DNA from: Coriobacteriales bacterium | GTDB lineage: Bacteria > Actinomycetota > Coriobacteriia > Coriobacteriales > JAEZZM01 | Direction: 5' to 3' | Assembly: GCA_029983705.1 (NCBI GenBank) | Contig: JASBYZ010000065.1 | Coordinates: forward strand, 1 to 8,163 | DNA: 8,163 bases | Shown: piece after piece, positions 1-7,126 of the stretch | How positions within the stretch are numbered: the first letter of the stretch is position 1 | Layout: each line of letters begins with the position of its first letter | Made by a program: the position numbers and the translations under genes | The notes under the pieces: model-generated | What the model was told of the DNA's origin: nothing | Databases searched by the model: none | What the model saw: the letters and a program-made list of their open reading frames with translations, nothing else

Positions 1-809
1 CAATAAGTTACTATGCTCAGCATCAGTTAGATAATATGGATTCTCAGCGCAGCATCTACCAAGAGTTTGATTCTGCAGCACCGGGCTGGACCACCTCTGA
101 AGAGCGTGCGCTCCTTGGTGCATTTATGTTTAAGGGTGATGACCTAGATAAAAAGGTGTCTGTACTTTCCGGTGGAGAAAAAGCTCGCCTTGCTTTAGCT
201 AAGCTTTTGGTAAATCCTGCACCACTCATCTGCTTAGATGAGCCTACTAACCACCTTGATATTCAGGCGGTTGATATTTTGGAACATGCGCTTAAAGATT
301 TTCAAGGAACAATTGTTTTAATCTCGCATGACCGCCACCTTATTAAATCTATAGCAAATAAAATTGTTGAGGTTAAAGACGGGGATATTAGGGTTTTTGA
401 CGGGGACTATGACTACTATTTATTTAAGTCTGAACAACTTGATAAACTTGAAAGTGAAGATAATGAGCCTCGTCAGCTGAGGCAAAAAGAAGAGGTCCCA
501 GCACAAGAGCCACAGACTTCAGGTCCAAAAACTAAAGAGCAAAAACGTGCTGAAGCTGAGGCAAGAAAAGAACTTAATAAAAGAATTGGTAAGCATAAAA
601 AGCGTGTAAAAAAAATTGATGAGCTGTTGCCTCAAAAACAAGCGCGCTATGATGAGTTAATGAAGCTGATGGCAAGTGAGGAGCTTTACCAAGACAAAGA
701 AGCCTTTAGTTCAACCATGCGTGAATATAACAGCCTTAAGTTGGAAATTGAAAGTTTAGAAGAAGAATGGCTTGAGCTTTCAAGCATTATAGAAGAGGAG
801 CTTTCATAG
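1..809 (+). CDS. ABC-F family ATP-binding protein, C-terminal part (5' end outside window)
   Basis: The reading frame is open from the window edge (first full codon at position 3), so the gene begins upstream and the ATG at 36 is internal. Visible parts of the second nucleotide-binding domain, in order, are a Q-loop-like YYAQHQL (about 9-29), the ABC signature LSGGEKARLALAK (from 165), Walker B LICLDEPTNHLD (from 225) and the H-loop SHDRH (His at 327-329). The DEPTNHLD form is typical of ABC-F proteins. These lack membrane domains and act on the ribosome or in translation quality control; some members protect ribosomes from antibiotics. After the ATPase domain, from about 480 to the stop, comes a Lys/Glu-rich, probably coiled-coil C-terminal extension like those of Uup, YheS and YdiF relatives. 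Walker A and the first ATPase domain are not in the window, so the subfamily and any resistance role cannot be decided. Confidence 0.93.
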   Translation, partial: ISYYAQHQLDNMDSQRSIYQEFDSAAPGWTTSEERALLGAFMFKGDDLDKKVSVLSGGEKARLALAKLLVNPAPLICLDEPTNHLDIQAVDILEHALKDFQGTIVLISHDRHLIKSIANKIVEVKDGDIRVFDGDYDYYLFKSEQLDKLESEDNEPRQLRQKEEVPAQEPQTSGPKTKEQKRAEAEARKELNKRIGKHKKRVKKIDELLPQKQARYDELMKLMASEELYQDKEAFSSTMREYNSLKLEIESLEEEWLELSSIIEEELS

Positions 810-1193
810 GTGAGTAATCAGCACTACAGCGGTAGAAACTATTCGCGCCAGCATGTGCAGGCTCGTAGAGATCCACGCTTTGATACTCCAAAACAAAAAC
901 GAGTCAAAGATCCGCTTTCTATAGGACTGCAGGTAGTGGCTGTAATCTTTAGGGTCATCGCTATTGTCTACAGCCTGCTTACCATCTTATCTTTTTCTGG
1001 CTTTATTATTTCAAGCTTTAAGCTTTCTACCTTTATTTTTCCCTTTACTGCGTTTTTACCAGACTTTTTAGCGGGTAGGTGGGTGCTTCCATCTCCACTT
1101 GATGGTCTGTTTAGAACAGATTTTGCAATTTTTAGTGCCGTATTGTTTGCTTTAGATGCATTACTTATCAAGATTAAGGAGAATCGTGGCTAA
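810..1193 (+). CDS. Small membrane protein of unknown function (127 aa)
   Basis: I do not recognise this protein. It starts with GTG immediately after the TAG stop of the ABC-F gene, with a purine-rich GAAGAGGAG just upstream inside that gene, so translation is probably coupled. Residues 1-35 are hydrophilic and strongly basic (an RR pair at 19-20, then KQKR and K33). Residues about 38-68 are hydrophobic and could form one long membrane helix. Residues 72-88 are a second, less certain segment. A WVLPSPLDGLF loop follows, and a final hydrophobic stretch at 104-120 ends in a basic KIKENRG tail. Two or three membrane passes with a cytoplasmic basic N-terminus are likely from the positive-inside rule. 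Its last 8 bases overlap the deoB start. Continuous base use with its neighbours and the tight junctions on both sides support a real gene. Confidence 0.8.
   Translation: MSNQHYSGRNYSRQHVQARRDPRFDTPKQKRVKDPLSIGLQVVAVIFRVIAIVYSLLTILSFSGFIISSFKLSTFIFPFTAFLPDFLAGRWVLPSPLDGLFRTDFAIFSAVLFALDALLIKIKENRG
1176..1181 (+). promoter_or_regulatory. Ribosome binding site that fixes the deoB start
   Basis: AAGGAG lies four bases before the GTG at 1186. The in-frame ATG at 1156 would add ten residues (beginning MHYLSRL) but has no Shine-Dalgarno sequence before it. The site lies within the last codons of the upstream membrane-protein gene, which implies coupled translation of the two. The short spacing is slightly unusual but acceptable. 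Confidence 0.7.
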
Positions 1194-2370
1194 TACAGAA
1201 GCTCGCGCGTTTTTAATTGTGCTTGATTCAGCTGGTGTTGGTGAGCTACCTGACGCGCATAAGTATGGTGATGAAGGTTCTAATACGATTGGTAACACTG
1301 CCCGTGTAATGGGTGGACTAAAGATGCCTAACATGCAAAAACTGGGCCTTGGCAACCTTACAGATATTAAAGGGATAGATCCTGTTGAGGCACCTCAAGC
1401 AGTAATCTGTAAAGCAAAAGAGGTGGGCGTTCAAAAGGATACTGTGGGTGGTCACTGGGAGCTCATGGGCTTTCCTATTATGAAGGCTTTTGCTACCTAT
1501 CCTAATGGCTTTAGTGAAAGCTTACATGAGCACTTTGTAGAGGTAATGGGTACGGACTGGCTTGGGGGTTATCCAGCTTCAGGTACGGTAATTATTGAAG
1601 AGCTGGGCCAAAAACACTTAGAGAGCAAACTGCCTATTTGTTATACCTCAGGAGACTCTGTATTTCAGATTGCTTGTCATCACGATGTTATGAGTGAAGA
1701 TGAGCTTCATAGCTTTTGTAAAAAGGTACGAGAAGAAGTTTGCATTGGTGAGGATGCAGTAGCACGCGTTATTGCAAGGCCTTTTGTAGGAAGTAAGGGA
1801 AACTTTGTGAGAACTGGTGGCAGAAAAGACTTTGCGCTTGCTCCTCAACGAGATACCTTACTTGACGTTTTAACTCGAGAGGGTGTTGAGTGTCGAGGCA
1901 TAGGTAAAATTGGTGATGTTTTTACCCTGCGCGCGCTTATAAAAAGCCCACATACAGATAATAATGAGCAGGGTATGAAGCTTATAGCTGAGGCACTTAA
2001 AAAACCAGATCTTAAAGGATTTGTCTTTGCAAACCTCAATGACTTTGACATGCTTTGGGGCCACAGAAACAATCCTGAAGGCTATGCTCACGGTCTTGAA
2101 GAGTTTGACAAGTTTTTACCCCAGGTATTAGAGGGGCTTCGTGAGGGAGACCTCCTTATTATTTGTGCAGATCACGGATGTGATCCAACAGATATTTCAA
2201 CAGATCACACAAGAGAATACATTCCAGTTATCTCACTCATTAAAGGCAGTCATGCTTCTGCTCATTTAGAGGACCTTGATACTTTTGCCTCTGTTGGTGC
2301 TACGATAGCTGAACACTTTGGTGTGAGCTGCCCGGGAGATGGAACATCTTTTTATGAGGCGCTCCTCTAG
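1186..2370 (+). CDS. deoB: Phosphopentomutase DeoB (394 aa)
   Basis: DeoB interconverts ribose 1-phosphate and ribose 5-phosphate (and the deoxy forms), feeding nucleoside breakdown products into central carbon metabolism in the cytoplasm. It belongs to the alkaline phosphatase-like, two-metal superfamily. Recognisable motifs are VLDSAGVGELPDA near the N-terminus with metal ligand Asp14, KDTVGGHWELMG with the phosphorylated Thr86, YTSGDSVFQIA (Asp157), RVIARPFVG, NDFDMLWGHR (Asp288, His293), ADHG (Asp329, His330) and DHTRE (His341). These match the Bacillus cereus enzyme's Asp13, Thr85, Asp156, Asp286, His291, Asp327, His328 and His339, so the catalytic set is complete. The length is normal for the family. 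I chose the GTG start at 1186 because of the AAGGAG before it. The gene overlaps the upstream one by 8 bases. Deoxyribose aldolase and nucleoside phosphorylase genes, frequent partners, are not in the window. Confidence 0.96.
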   Translation: MANTEARAFLIVLDSAGVGELPDAHKYGDEGSNTIGNTARVMGGLKMPNMQKLGLGNLTDIKGIDPVEAPQAVICKAKEVGVQKDTVGGHWELMGFPIMKAFATYPNGFSESLHEHFVEVMGTDWLGGYPASGTVIIEELGQKHLESKLPICYTSGDSVFQIACHHDVMSEDELHSFCKKVREEVCIGEDAVARVIARPFVGSKGNFVRTGGRKDFALAPQRDTLLDVLTREGVECRGIGKIGDVFTLRALIKSPHTDNNEQGMKLIAEALKKPDLKGFVFANLNDFDMLWGHRNNPEGYAHGLEEFDKFLPQVLEGLREGDLLIICADHGCDPTDISTDHTREYIPVISLIKGSHASAHLEDLDTFASVGATIAEHFGVSCPGDGTSFYEALL

Positions 2371-2388
2371 ATTATAAGGTTTTTTTAG

Positions 2389-3099
2389 ATGAATTTTATA
2401 CAAGGACTTTTTGCGGGCGGGCCAACAGACGTGCTCATACAGATATTAATACTTCTTGCTACCTTAGTACTTGCTATGGTGGCCATTATCATCCATGAGG
2501 TATCACACGGCTATGTTGCCTATTTACTGGGAGACCCTACTGCTAAAAATGCAGGAAGACTTACCGCAAATCCTCTGGCACATATTGATCTTACCGGTAC
2601 TGTTGTCCTCCCATTAATCATGGCAATTATTGGTGGACCTATTTTTGGTTATGCAAAGCCGGTGCCCTACAATCCAAGTTATTTTCAAAATATTAGAAAG
2701 GGCGAGCTTTTAGTTGCACTTGCAGGTCCTTTTTCTAATCTAATTCAAGCGCTTGTAGGTGCCCTTATTTTTAGACTCTGCACAGGACCTTTAGCAGCCT
2801 TAGGTATAAGCGCAGATATTTTAGGAATTATTGCAACACTTGCCATGCTTTATGTGCGCGTAAACCTTGTACTTATGCTCTTTAACTTAATTCCGCTGCC
2901 ACCGCTTGATGGTTCAGCCATTATCGCCCCATTTTTATCCGATAAGGCTCTTAAAAAGTATTACAGCATCCAAAGCTATTCTATGGTTATACTCTTAATT
3001 GTGCTCTTTTTAGTTCCTTATGTAACAGGAATAAATCCTATTGGAATCTATCTATCATGGGCACTTAATTTATTTATGCCGCTGCTCTTGGGCGCATAA
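2389..3099 (+). CDS. Site-2 protease family intramembrane zinc metalloprotease (M50)
   Basis: This is a multi-pass membrane protein of 236 residues. The zinc-binding motif HEVSH (residues 36-40) sits at the end of the first hydrophobic helix (about 15-42). AGPFSN follows at 112-117, and the third metal ligand is Asp174 in NLIPLPPLDGS. Further hydrophobic segments lie at about 66-85, 105-127, 143-172, 195-215 and near the C-terminus. This is the compact M50 form without a PDZ domain, like SpoIVFB and YwhC relatives, rather than the RseP/MmpL-type protease. Such enzymes cut transmembrane substrates such as anti-sigma factors or signalling proteins, but the target here cannot be deduced. The gene starts 18 bases after deoB, with AAGG at 2376-2379 as a fair ribosome binding site. 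Similar genes commonly neighbour trpS or scpA in Gram-positive genomes, to my recollection. The family assignment is firm and the physiological role is open. Confidence 0.92.
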   Translation: MNFIQGLFAGGPTDVLIQILILLATLVLAMVAIIIHEVSHGYVAYLLGDPTAKNAGRLTANPLAHIDLTGTVVLPLIMAIIGGPIFGYAKPVPYNPSYFQNIRKGELLVALAGPFSNLIQALVGALIFRLCTGPLAALGISADILGIIATLAMLYVRVNLVLMLFNLIPLPPLDGSAIIAPFLSDKALKKYYSIQSYSMVILLIVLFLVPYVTGINPIGIYLSWALNLFMPLLLGA

Positions 3100-3167
3100 G
3101 ATAGCTATAGGAGTTTAATTTGAGCTACTATAGAGACGTATTGTTAATGTAAGAGAGGGAAGTTTTA

Positions 3168-4190
3168 ATGTCAGAACAGGCAAAGCCAAAGCGTGTTTTA
3201 ACTGGTTACCGACCAACGGGAAAGCTCCATTTGGGGCACTGGTTTGGTAACTTAATGAGCATGCTTGAATTTCAACATGAAGATTACGAGCCATTTTTCT
3301 TTGTGGCTGATTGGCATGCGCTTACCTCTAACTGGCAAAACACCCAAAATATCCCACAGTTTACTGAAGATATGGTAATGGATTGGTTGGCTGCGGGTCT
3401 TGACCCAAAAAAGACCGTAATTTATCGCCAGAGTGATATTCCTGAAGTAGCTGAGCTTTCTTTGTACATGTCTATGGTTACACCTATGTCATGGTTAGAA
3501 CGAGTTCCTACCTATAAGGAGCAAAAGCAAAATATTACCGATAAAGACCTATCCAATGTGGGCTTTTTCTTATATCCAAACCTCATGAGTGCAGATATTG
3601 CCATCATGCGTGCAGACGCTATTCCGGTTGGTAAAGACCAAGAGGCACACCTTGAGATTAACCGTGAAATTGTCAGAAGATTTAACGGTACCTATGGTGA
3701 GGGCATCTTAGTTGAGCCACATGAAGTCTATGCAAAAGATGGTCAAAAGGTTCCAGGTATTGACGGAAGAAAGATGTCTAAGTCATACGGTAACTCAATT
3801 TATTTGTCTGACACAATTGAGGATATGAAAAAGAAGGCTATGCAGTTTATGACTGACCCTGCACGAAAGCTCAAGACAGATCCGGGAGAGCCAAACATCT
3901 GTCCGCTTCATCAGGTTCATAAACTTGTAGCTCAAAGCCCAGAAGATATTGCTAAATGGGAAGAGTGCTGTAGAGCTGGAAGCTGCGGATGTGTTGCTCA
4001 TAAAAAGGCTTTTGCAGAGGACATTGCAGCATACTTTGAGCCTTTCCATGAGCGTAGACAAGAGATTGAAAAAGATTCCGACTACGTACGAGACGTATTA
4101 ATTGATGGTGCTAAGCGTGCAAAACCAATTGCAGAAAAGGTTATTTCTGACTGCAGAGAAGCTATGCACCTCAACTACACCGGTAAATAA
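3168..4190 (+). CDS. trpS: Tryptophan--tRNA ligase (TrpRS), iron-sulfur-motif subtype
   Basis: This class Ic aminoacyl-tRNA synthetase charges tRNA-Trp using ATP. The HIGH-type signature is HLGH at residues 21-24, within TGYRPTGKLHLGHWFGN. The KMSKS loop is at 202-206. The length (340 aa) is normal. In the C-terminal helical region, Cys245, Cys268, Cys275 and His278 are spaced exactly like the C-x22-C-x6-C-x2-C motif that binds a 4Fe-4S cluster in Thermotoga maritima TrpRS, except that the last position is His. Extra cysteines at 267 and 273 lie beside them. The downstream stretch FAEDIAAYFEPFHERRQEIE through DVLIDGAKRAKPIAEKV also resembles the Thermotoga-type enzyme. The ATG start has GAGAGG-like purines about nine bases upstream. 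A 68-base gap precedes the gene, the largest in the window. No T-box leader is visible there and the gap is too short for one. Confidence 0.97.
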   Translation: MSEQAKPKRVLTGYRPTGKLHLGHWFGNLMSMLEFQHEDYEPFFFVADWHALTSNWQNTQNIPQFTEDMVMDWLAAGLDPKKTVIYRQSDIPEVAELSLYMSMVTPMSWLERVPTYKEQKQNITDKDLSNVGFFLYPNLMSADIAIMRADAIPVGKDQEAHLEINREIVRRFNGTYGEGILVEPHEVYAKDGQKVPGIDGRKMSKSYGNSIYLSDTIEDMKKKAMQFMTDPARKLKTDPGEPNICPLHQVHKLVAQSPEDIAKWEECCRAGSCGCVAHKKAFAEDIAAYFEPFHERRQEIEKDSDYVRDVLIDGAKRAKPIAEKVISDCREAMHLNYTGK

Positions 4191-4216
4191 GATAGTTACT
4201 AGAAGCGTGCACCTAC

Positions 4217-4975
4217 ATGGCTAGTTCGTATAGAGTTAAAACCCAACTTTTTGAGGGACCCTTTGATCTCTTGTTAAGTTTGGTATCTAAACAAAAGCTT
4301 GATGTAGGTGCACTTTCTTTATCAGAAATTGTTGAGCAGTACCTTGAAGAGGTGCAGGCACTTGATGACATTGATTTAAATGTTGCAAGTGACTTTTTAC
4401 TTGTAGCCTCAACACTTTTAGAAATAAAAGCGCGAAGTCTTTTACCTGAGGGAGAAGAAGTCCTTTCAGATGAATACGACGATCTTGACTTTGATAACTT
4501 ATCTGCAGATGAGATAAGAAACGTGCTTGTAGAGCGTTTAATTGTGTATAAGCAGTTTAAAAACGTCGCCTCAGCACTTAACTCTCGCATGCTTCAAGAG
4601 AGCTATATGCACCCAAGAACCGCAGGTCCAGACAAAGAATACTTAAATGTTATGCCAGATTATTTAGAAGGCATGACGCTTAGGTCGCTTGCTGTAATTG
4701 CTGCAGACCTGCTGGGACGCCGCCAAGACTTTTTGCTAGAAGCAGAGCATATTGCTCCAAAGCGTATTCCGATGCAAACACAGATGCAAATAGTTTCTCA
4801 CCTTATAAACCAGCGCAAGACTACAAGCTTTAATGAGCTTTTAGCTAAGGACGCAGATGTAGAAGAGCTGGTAGTAACCTTTCTTGCAATACTTGAGCTC
4901 TTTAAACAAAATGAAATTTCAATTAAGCAAGATGAGCTTTTTGGAACTATTGAGCTAAAAAGTTTGGAGGCTTAA
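4217..4975 (+). CDS. scpA: Segregation and condensation protein A (ScpA kleisin)
   Basis: ScpA is the kleisin subunit that bridges the two heads of the SMC ring and, with ScpB, helps compact and separate chromosomes. The N-terminal domain is classical: a Leu-rich FEGPFDLLLSLV motif at about residues 12-23, DVGALSLSEIVEQYLEEV, and ASDFLLVASTLLEIKARSLLP. An acidic linker follows (EEVLSDEYDDLDFDNLSADE). The C-terminal winged-helix region carries QMQIVSHLINQRKTTSF and VVTFLAILELFKQNEI, which contact the SMC head in characterised members. The length (252 aa) is usual. It begins 26 bases after trpS. The ribosome binding site is weak (AGAAG), and a stop codon at 4199 leaves this ATG as the only plausible start. 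It forms a pair with scpB six bases downstream. Confidence 0.96.
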   Translation: MASSYRVKTQLFEGPFDLLLSLVSKQKLDVGALSLSEIVEQYLEEVQALDDIDLNVASDFLLVASTLLEIKARSLLPEGEEVLSDEYDDLDFDNLSADEIRNVLVERLIVYKQFKNVASALNSRMLQESYMHPRTAGPDKEYLNVMPDYLEGMTLRSLAVIAADLLGRRQDFLLEAEHIAPKRIPMQTQMQIVSHLINQRKTTSFNELLAKDADVEELVVTFLAILELFKQNEISIKQDELFGTIELKSLEA

Positions 4976-4981
4976 AACATA

Positions 4982-5626
4982 ATGACTGACAAACTAGATT
5001 CACTTGAAAATGATAAAAAAGGTGCCATAGAAGCGCTGTTGTTCACCTCATCAGATCCTGTATCTGCAATTGAGCTTGCTCGCATATTAGAGATAGGACC
5101 AGCTGAGGTCATTGAGATTTTATCTGATCTCTCAAGTGAGTATGAGAGTGCAAACAGGGGCTTTCAGCTCAGAGAAGTTGCAGGGGGTTGGAGAATGTTT
5201 TCTCACCCGGCATACCATGAGTATATTGAGGCCTACGTACGCTCATGGGATACCCATAGACTCTCTCAAGCTGCGCTCGAAGCGCTTTCAGTTATCGCCT
5301 ACCACCAGCCAGTTTCTAGAGACGGAGTAAAGGCAGTAAGGGGAGTAAACTCTGATGGAGTAATTTCTTCTCTTGTTGAAAAAGGCTTAATTAGAGAAGT
5401 TGGAAAAGAGAAGTCTTTAGGCCAAGCTGCTTTGTTTGGAACAACTCAGGCCTTTTTAGAAAAATTTGGACTGCGCTCAATTAAAGAGCTTCCGCCACTT
5501 GAAGATTTTGCCCCAAATGAGGAGGCTAAACAGTTTATTAAAGAGCGCCTGTCTGCCCAGCCATATCAATCAAATATTGATGAGTTAAGTGAAGAAATCG
5601 ATGAAGAGATAGATGAGGAGCTGTAG
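4982..5626 (+). CDS. scpB: Segregation and condensation protein B (ScpB)
   Basis: ScpB dimerises and binds the ScpA linker in the SMC-ScpAB condensin. Two winged-helix domains are visible. The first covers about residues 12-85 (KGAIEALLFTSSDPVS onward). The second begins with RLSQAALEALSVIAYHQPVSR (93-113) and contains the highly conserved RGVNSDG (120-126), then GLIREVG, an FGTT and FLEKFGL. The family's usual GRP before the FGTT-type motif reads GQA here. The C-terminus is an acidic tail with repeated EEID units ending in EEL. The length is 214 aa. TTGGAGG at the end of scpA is a good ribosome binding site 11 bases before the ATG. The gene order scpA-scpB-pseudouridine synthase is the common Gram-positive arrangement. 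Confidence 0.95.
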   Translation: MTDKLDSLENDKKGAIEALLFTSSDPVSAIELARILEIGPAEVIEILSDLSSEYESANRGFQLREVAGGWRMFSHPAYHEYIEAYVRSWDTHRLSQAALEALSVIAYHQPVSRDGVKAVRGVNSDGVISSLVEKGLIREVGKEKSLGQAALFGTTQAFLEKFGLRSIKELPPLEDFAPNEEAKQFIKERLSAQPYQSNIDELSEEIDEEIDEEL

Positions 5627-5636
5627 CGCTTAGCAC

Positions 5637-6527
5637 ATGTCAGATCCAATGCCACAAAGAGATCCGCATACAGGTGAAATGATAGTGCCCATGCGTCTGC
5701 AAAAGTTTTTAGCCCGCTCAGGCGTTGCCTCAAGGCGCGGCTCAGAAGACTTGATGACTGCAGGTAGGGTGAGGGTGAACGGTGAAGTTATCACTGAGCT
5801 TGGCTCTAAAGTTGACCCCTCTAAAGATGAGGTGCGTGTGGACAATAAGCTGGTAAGCTTAGCAGACCAGCACGTCTACATAATGCTTAATAAGCCAGCG
5901 GGCTACATTACCACAATGTCTGATCCACAAGGAAGACCCGACATATCTATCTTTGTACCAAGTGATGAGTATCCAGGGCTTTTTCCGGTAGGAAGACTTG
6001 ATAAGGATACCACCGGAATTTTACTTTTTATGACAGACGGTATTTTGGCTCGAGATCTTTTGCATCCTGGTATGCATGTGGATAAAACCTATCAGGCAAG
6101 TTGCAGTGGTATTTTTACAAAAGCGCAGCTTAAGCAACTTGAAGAGGGTGTCAAGCTTGAAGACGGACTTACCTCACCCGCTCAAGCAAAATCTATTGAT
6201 GAAAAATCCCTTGAACACCCCAAGCAAGCTCAAGTTGCACTTGATGCGCTTATAAAAGCTAAAGACAAACGCATCAGCCATATTGAGCTTACTATTCATG
6301 AGGGTAAAAAGCGTCAGGTTAAACGCATGTGCAAGGTACTTGGACATCCTGTATTAGCGCTACACAGATCATCATTTGGACCGCTTAAATTGGGTACCTT
6401 AAAAGAAGGCTCATATAGACGCTTAAGCCAAAAAGAAGTTGAAGACTTAAAGTTTGCTGCCTACGGAAATGAAAGCCCATTTGAAAAACGAGAGCGCCTT
6501 AAACGCGAGCGTAGCCAAAACCTATAA
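5637..6527 (+). CDS. rluB: rRNA pseudouridine synthase, RluB/RsuA family
   Basis: The protein isomerises a uridine in ribosomal RNA. Family placement beside scpB suggests a 23S rRNA site, as for Bacillus RluB, but a 16S target (RsuA) is not excluded. An S4 RNA-binding domain spans about residues 19-65 (MRLQKFLARSGVASRR, then GRVRVNG). The catalytic domain begins at YIMLNKPAGYITT. The active-site motif is GRLDKDTTG with catalytic Asp122, and EGKKRQVKRM (222-231) is the conserved C-terminal motif. At 296 aa it is longer than the Bacillus protein, with a basic tail (EKRERLKRER). The start is uncertain: the GAGGAG at 5615-5620 lies 16 bases before ATG 5637, further than ideal. Internal ATGs at 5649, 5679 and 5691 are in frame, and the S4 domain proper begins at 5691. 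A cmk gene, often next in this cluster, is replaced here by cobU. Confidence 0.92.
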   Translation: MSDPMPQRDPHTGEMIVPMRLQKFLARSGVASRRGSEDLMTAGRVRVNGEVITELGSKVDPSKDEVRVDNKLVSLADQHVYIMLNKPAGYITTMSDPQGRPDISIFVPSDEYPGLFPVGRLDKDTTGILLFMTDGILARDLLHPGMHVDKTYQASCSGIFTKAQLKQLEEGVKLEDGLTSPAQAKSIDEKSLEHPKQAQVALDALIKAKDKRISHIELTIHEGKKRQVKRMCKVLGHPVLALHRSSFGPLKLGTLKEGSYRRLSQKEVEDLKFAAYGNESPFEKRERLKRERSQNL

Positions 6528-6531
6528 GGAG
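6526..6531 (+). promoter_or_regulatory. Ribosome binding site of cobU, overlapping the rluB stop
   Basis: AAGGAG shares its first two bases with the TAA stop of the pseudouridine synthase and lies seven bases before the cobU ATG. It is one of the strongest Shine-Dalgarno sequences in the window. The 11-base junction leaves no room for a promoter or cobalamin riboswitch directly upstream of cobU. Confidence 0.7.
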
Positions 6532-6538
6532 AATTCCC

Positions 6539-7126
6539 ATGTCGTTATACCTGGTATTAGGAGGTTCTAAGTCTGGCAAGTCAGATGTTGCACAAAACTT
6601 TGCAAAAAGACTAGAAACTCAAGGAAGAAGTGTTGCTGTAGGAGTATTTGGAAACCCTACAATAGACCCAGAATTTAAAAAAAGAATTGACGAGCATAAG
6701 GCTAAGCGCCCTGAGAGCTTTAAGACTATTGAAGCCTATGAAGATCCCTTTGATATTTTTGAAGCATCCAAAAAGCAAGTACTACTTGTAGATGACCTAG
6801 GTTCTGCCCTTGGTGCACTAGCAGATAGAGCCTTTGCTCAAGAGCAGGTGCACCTAGAAGATGAGGAGCTCAACAAAATTTATGCGAATAAGCTCAGAAT
6901 TGAGCTGCGCCGTTTTGTTGATGAGCTTTTGCGCCGTCCAGAGATAACCATCGTTGTATCATCTGAACTTGGCCTTTCACTGGTACCACCTTACGCAGCC
7001 GGAAGATTATTCTCTGATGCAATGGGCCTTGCCAATCAGCGCCTTGCTGAAAGAGCAGCTCATTCCTACCTTGTTATAGCAGGTAGAGTACTTAATCTTA
7101 AAGCATTACCAAAAGAGATTGTATAA
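6539..7126 (+). CDS. cobU: Adenosylcobinamide kinase / adenosylcobinamide-phosphate guanylyltransferase (CobU), divergent
   Basis: CobU phosphorylates adenosylcobinamide and then transfers GMP to give GDP-cobinamide, the acceptor for the lower ligand in cobalamin assembly. The P-loop is GGSKSGKS at residues 8-15. The R-I-x-x-H motif (Arg49 to His53, followed by KAKRP) supplies the His that carries GMP in the Salmonella enzyme. VVSSELGLSLVP and the run from FSDAMGLANQRLAE to VIAGRVLNLK match the family's C-terminal half. Two usual blocks are altered: the VLVDCLTLWL-type stretch reads VLLVDDLGSALGAL, and the YIATA-type strand after the P-loop reads VAVGVFGNPTID. The length (195 aa) is close to normal. 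The fused order with cobT, which abuts it, strongly supports the assignment. Both activities probably persist, since the P-loop and the acceptor His are intact, but this is inference. Confidence 0.87.
   Translation: MSLYLVLGGSKSGKSDVAQNFAKRLETQGRSVAVGVFGNPTIDPEFKKRIDEHKAKRPESFKTIEAYEDPFDIFEASKKQVLLVDDLGSALGALADRAFAQEQVHLEDEELNKIYANKLRIELRRFVDELLRRPEITIVVSSELGLSLVPPYAAGRLFSDAMGLANQRLAERAAHSYLVIAGRVLNLKALPKEIV

Noticed and set aside
36..38. ATG 36 as the true start of the ABC-F gene.
   Set aside because: The frame is open to the window edge and the upstream codons encode the Q-loop-like YYAQHQL, so the start is outside the window.
467..483. GCCTC/GAGGC hairpin in the ABC-F gene.
   Set aside because: Only five base pairs, inside coding sequence, with no T-run on either strand.
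1156..1185. Ten-residue N-terminal extension of DeoB from ATG 1156.
   Set aside because: No ribosome binding site precedes it, it overlaps the upstream gene deeply, and the GTG at 1186 has AAGGAG and gives the expected N-terminus.
2360..2388. Run of seven T after deoB as an intrinsic terminator.
   Set aside because: No stem of more than about three base pairs precedes it, and the AAGG just before it serves as the ribosome binding site of the next gene.
3100..3167. Possible promoter before trpS (TTGAGC at 3120-3125, TACTAT at 3126-3131, CTATAG repeated at 3105 and 3128).
   Set aside because: No pair of -35 and -10 elements has acceptable spacing, and the 6-base repeats are short self-palindromes. 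A promoter may exist here but the sequence does not show it.
4213..4590. Open frame on the minus strand opposite scpA.
   Set aside because: It lies wholly across a well-supported ScpA gene, and its Ser/Leu-rich product looks like an antisense reading. Other minus-strand frames in the window were rejected for the same reason.
5112..5330. Second + strand frame inside scpB.
   Set aside because: It is out of frame with a clear ScpB, has no ribosome binding site of note and gives no recognisable product.
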